From positions 1 through 9,241 of the forward strand of contig CALKWH010000014.1 of the NCBI GenBank assembly GCA_938004375.1: a stretch of 9,241 nt of DNA, read 5' to 3'. This DNA comes from an uncultured Pseudomonadota bacterium (GTDB lineage Bacteria; Myxococcota_A; Polyangia; HGW-17). Under the pieces are notes generated by a model. The model saw only the letters and a list, made by a program, of their open reading frames with translations, ran no database searches and was not told the DNA's origin. Both the position numbers and the translations under genes were made by a program. Shown piece by piece: positions 7,932-9,241 of this stretch. The stretch's first letter is position 1; every line of letters starts with the position of its first letter.

Positions 7932-9197
7932 TCACGGCCAGGCGGCGGGGCTGAAGATCACGAACACGTCGTTCCCGCCGCTGTAGGTGCGGCCGCCGAG
8001 AGCGCCTTTGGCGTAGCCGGTGAGATAGGCGTTTCCGGCGCCGTCCAGCCCGACCGACCAGCCGACGTCGGTGTTGCCGGTGCCCCATTGGCGAGTCCAC
8101 AGTTTGTTCCCCGCGACGTCGAACTTGGTCAGAAAGATGTCGCTCATCCCCTGATGCGGCTGACCGTCCAGGGAGGCCTGGGTCTCCCCGCAGACGAACA
8201 CGTCGCCTGCGCTGTTGGCGGCGATGCCGTAACTGTAGTCGCCGTTGCCGTTGCCCCACTGGCGGATGAACTGCCGCACGCCGGCGGGGCTGTACTTCGT
8301 GAAGAAGACGTCGTAGTCCCCGGCGCTGGTCTGTCCCCCGAGGCTCTGCTGGGTGTGTCCGGTGAGCAGGATGTTCCCGGCGGGATCGAGCGCGAGGTCC
8401 TTGGCGAAGTCCCCGCCGCCGGTGCCCAGCTGCCGGGACCACTGCCAGTTCCCGTCGGTGTCGTACTTGGTCAGAAAGAAGTCGTAACTGCCGGCGTGGC
8501 TCAGGCCGGGGAGGGCGGCGGTCACGGTCCCGGTGACGTAAACCGTGCCTCCGGTCTCGGCCACGACCGCGGCGCCGCCGTCGTTCACGCCGGTGCCCCA
8601 CTGGCGGGTCCACAGCCGGGTGCCGTCGGACGCGAACTTGGTGAGGAAGATGTCCTCGCTGCCGGCCGAGGTCTGCCCGTCCAGATCCCCCTCGGTATAG
8701 CCGGTGACGTAGGCGTTGCCCGAGCCGTCCACGGCGACCTGGAAGGCATACTGGTTGGCGGCGTTTCCCCACTGGCGGGTCCACCGGCGGGTGCCGTCGG
8801 GCGCGAACCGCGTCAGGAACAGATCGTGCTGTCCGGCGCTGGTCTGCCCGTCCAGGGCCCCGCTCGTGGCCCCGCACACGAAGATGTCGCCCGAGGCGTC
8901 CACGGCCAGGCCGTGCGCCCACTCGTTCATCGGGGTGCCCCATTGGCGGGTCCAGGCGTGGGCGCCATCGGGTGTGAACTTCATGAGAAAGTTGTCCATG
9001 CCCCCCACGAGGGTCTGCCCGTCCAGGGCCCCTGTCGTCGAGCCGGAGACGTAGACGTTCCCCAGGGCGTCCACGACCAGGCCGCGGCCCTCGTCGTCGG
9101 TCGCGGTCCCGCGCAGGTCGAGGTCCCGGCAATCTCCGGGGAGGGCCGCGCAGGCGCCCGAGCAACCCGGCGTTCCGAAGAAGCGCTCCTGCCCGAG
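7932..9197 (-). CDS. Seven-blade SBBP beta-propeller protein, 5' end lost at the contig end
   Basis: The genomic part codes for about 421 residues up to the TGA at 7934-7932. It starts in mid-gene: codons above 9197 are adapter, so the signal peptide and true start are missing. The protein consists of seven blades of the SBBP beta-propeller type, each with the core R-Q-W-G-(T/N), then (D/G)xxGNxYV(T/S)G, then L-D-G-Q-T-S-A-G, then D-(I/V)-F-L-T-K-(F/Y) and D-G-x-x-x-W. The repeat period is exactly 57 residues. The last blade stops after its third strand (DVFVIF), and the segment before blade 1 (CRDLDLR) is in register with R-Q-W-G, which suggests Velcro closure of a complete seven-blade ring. 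A Cys-containing stretch (GCSGAC...DC) precedes blade 1. Such proteins are usually exported in Myxococcota-like bacteria; ligand and role are unknown. It lies 63 nt upstream of mcrB in the same direction, probably without functional connection. Confidence 0.85.
   Translation of the reverse strand, partial: LGQERFFGTPGCSGACAALPGDCRDLDLRGTATDDEGRGLVVDALGNVYVSGSTTGALDGQTLVGGMDNFLMKFTPDGAHAWTRQWGTPMNEWAHGLAVDASGDIFVCGATSGALDGQTSAGQHDLFLTRFAPDGTRRWTRQWGNAANQYAFQVAVDGSGNAYVTGYTEGDLDGQTSAGSEDIFLTKFASDGTRLWTRQWGTGVNDGGAAVVAETGGTVYVTGTVTAALPGLSHAGSYDFFLTKYDTDGNWQWSRQLGTGGGDFAKDLALDPAGNILLTGHTQQSLGGQTSAGDYDVFFTKYSPAGVRQFIRQWGNGNGDYSYGIAANSAGDVFVCGETQASLDGQPHQGMSDIFLTKFDVAGNKLWTRQWGTGNTDVGWSVGLDGAGNAYLTGYAKGALGGRTYSGGNDVFVIFSPAAWP
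7935..9119 (-). repeat. Tandem 171-bp coding repeats (seven propeller blades)
   Basis: Seven units in register begin at 9119, 8948, 8777, 8606, 8435, 8264 and 8093 on the minus strand, each 171 bp (57 codons) apart; the last is shortened to 53 codons before the stop. From unit 2 on, each unit begins with R-Q-(W/L)-G, whose codons are visible as TTGGCG- or CTGGCG-like strings on the plus strand. Units have diverged in sequence but no indel has occurred between them. Confidence 0.85.
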
Positions 9198-9241
9198 AGA
9201 TCGGAAGAGCACACGTCTGAACTCCAGTCACCGAATACGAT
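9198..9241 (+). other. Illumina TruSeq adapter and index, not genomic DNA
   Basis: From 9198 the sequence reads AGATCGGAAGAGC and continues exactly as the TruSeq read 1 adapter through CAGTCAC at 9231. An eight-base string CGAATACG (9232-9239) follows in the i7 index position, then AT, the first bases of the next adapter segment. This is untrimmed adapter read-through at a contig end. Apparent starts here (ATG at 9212-9210, and ATG-led peptides such as MTGVQTCALPI at 9231 or MCSSDL at 9214) are adapter translation. Confidence 0.98.

Noticed and set aside
7486..9231. A 581-codon minus-strand frame beginning MTGVQTCALPI
   Set aside because: Its start lies in the sequencing adapter and the remainder is an Arg-rich shadow of the propeller and mcrB genes.

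Overview
The window is 9.2 kb of GC-rich bacterial DNA, very probably the end of a draft or metagenomic contig. No rRNA or tRNA is present, so taxonomy rests on gene style. Cys-rich lipoprotein modules followed by thrombospondin type 3 repeats, an SBBP-type beta-propeller and an Asn-rich lipoprotein are typical of Myxococcota and other former Deltaproteobacteria. That placement is an inference with low to moderate confidence. The right end is not genomic: from position 9198 the sequence is an Illumina TruSeq adapter followed by an apparent index.

Left part (1-3140). A divergent intergenic region (141-285) separates a leftward lipoprotein gene, cut by the window edge inside an in-frame 9-bp repeat coding for Asn-Asn-Val, from a rightward two-gene unit. 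That unit holds a stand-alone rubrerythrin-type ferritin-like diiron protein and, 33 nt later, a 772-residue three-part fusion. The fusion carries an N-terminal cyclic-nucleotide-binding domain, a complete acetate kinase and a complete PduL-type phosphotransacylase. It would convert acetyl-CoA to acetate and ATP through acetyl phosphate in one polypeptide, possibly under cyclic-nucleotide control. Two facing sigma70-like promoters and two GGAAC/GTTCC inverted repeats lie between the divergent genes. A hairpin at 3106-3124 ends the rightward unit.

Right part (3143-9197). Four genes are all read leftward: a 5'-truncated secreted-type protein with a seven-blade SBBP propeller of exact 57-residue period, mcrB (with a PUA/EVE-like domain before the AAA+ GTPase), mcrC (PD-(D/E)xK nuclease) and a Cys-rich/TSP3 lipoprotein. 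mcrB and mcrC are separated by 2 nt and form a McrBC-type modification-dependent restriction system. The mcrC stop and the lipoprotein start share an ATGA overlap, which is unexpected for a defence gene next to a surface protein.

The most notable item is the cNMP-AckA-PduL fusion paired with a rubrerythrin-like gene. The defence genes belong to a known type, although the lipoprotein coupling and the McrB N-terminal architecture deserve a look.
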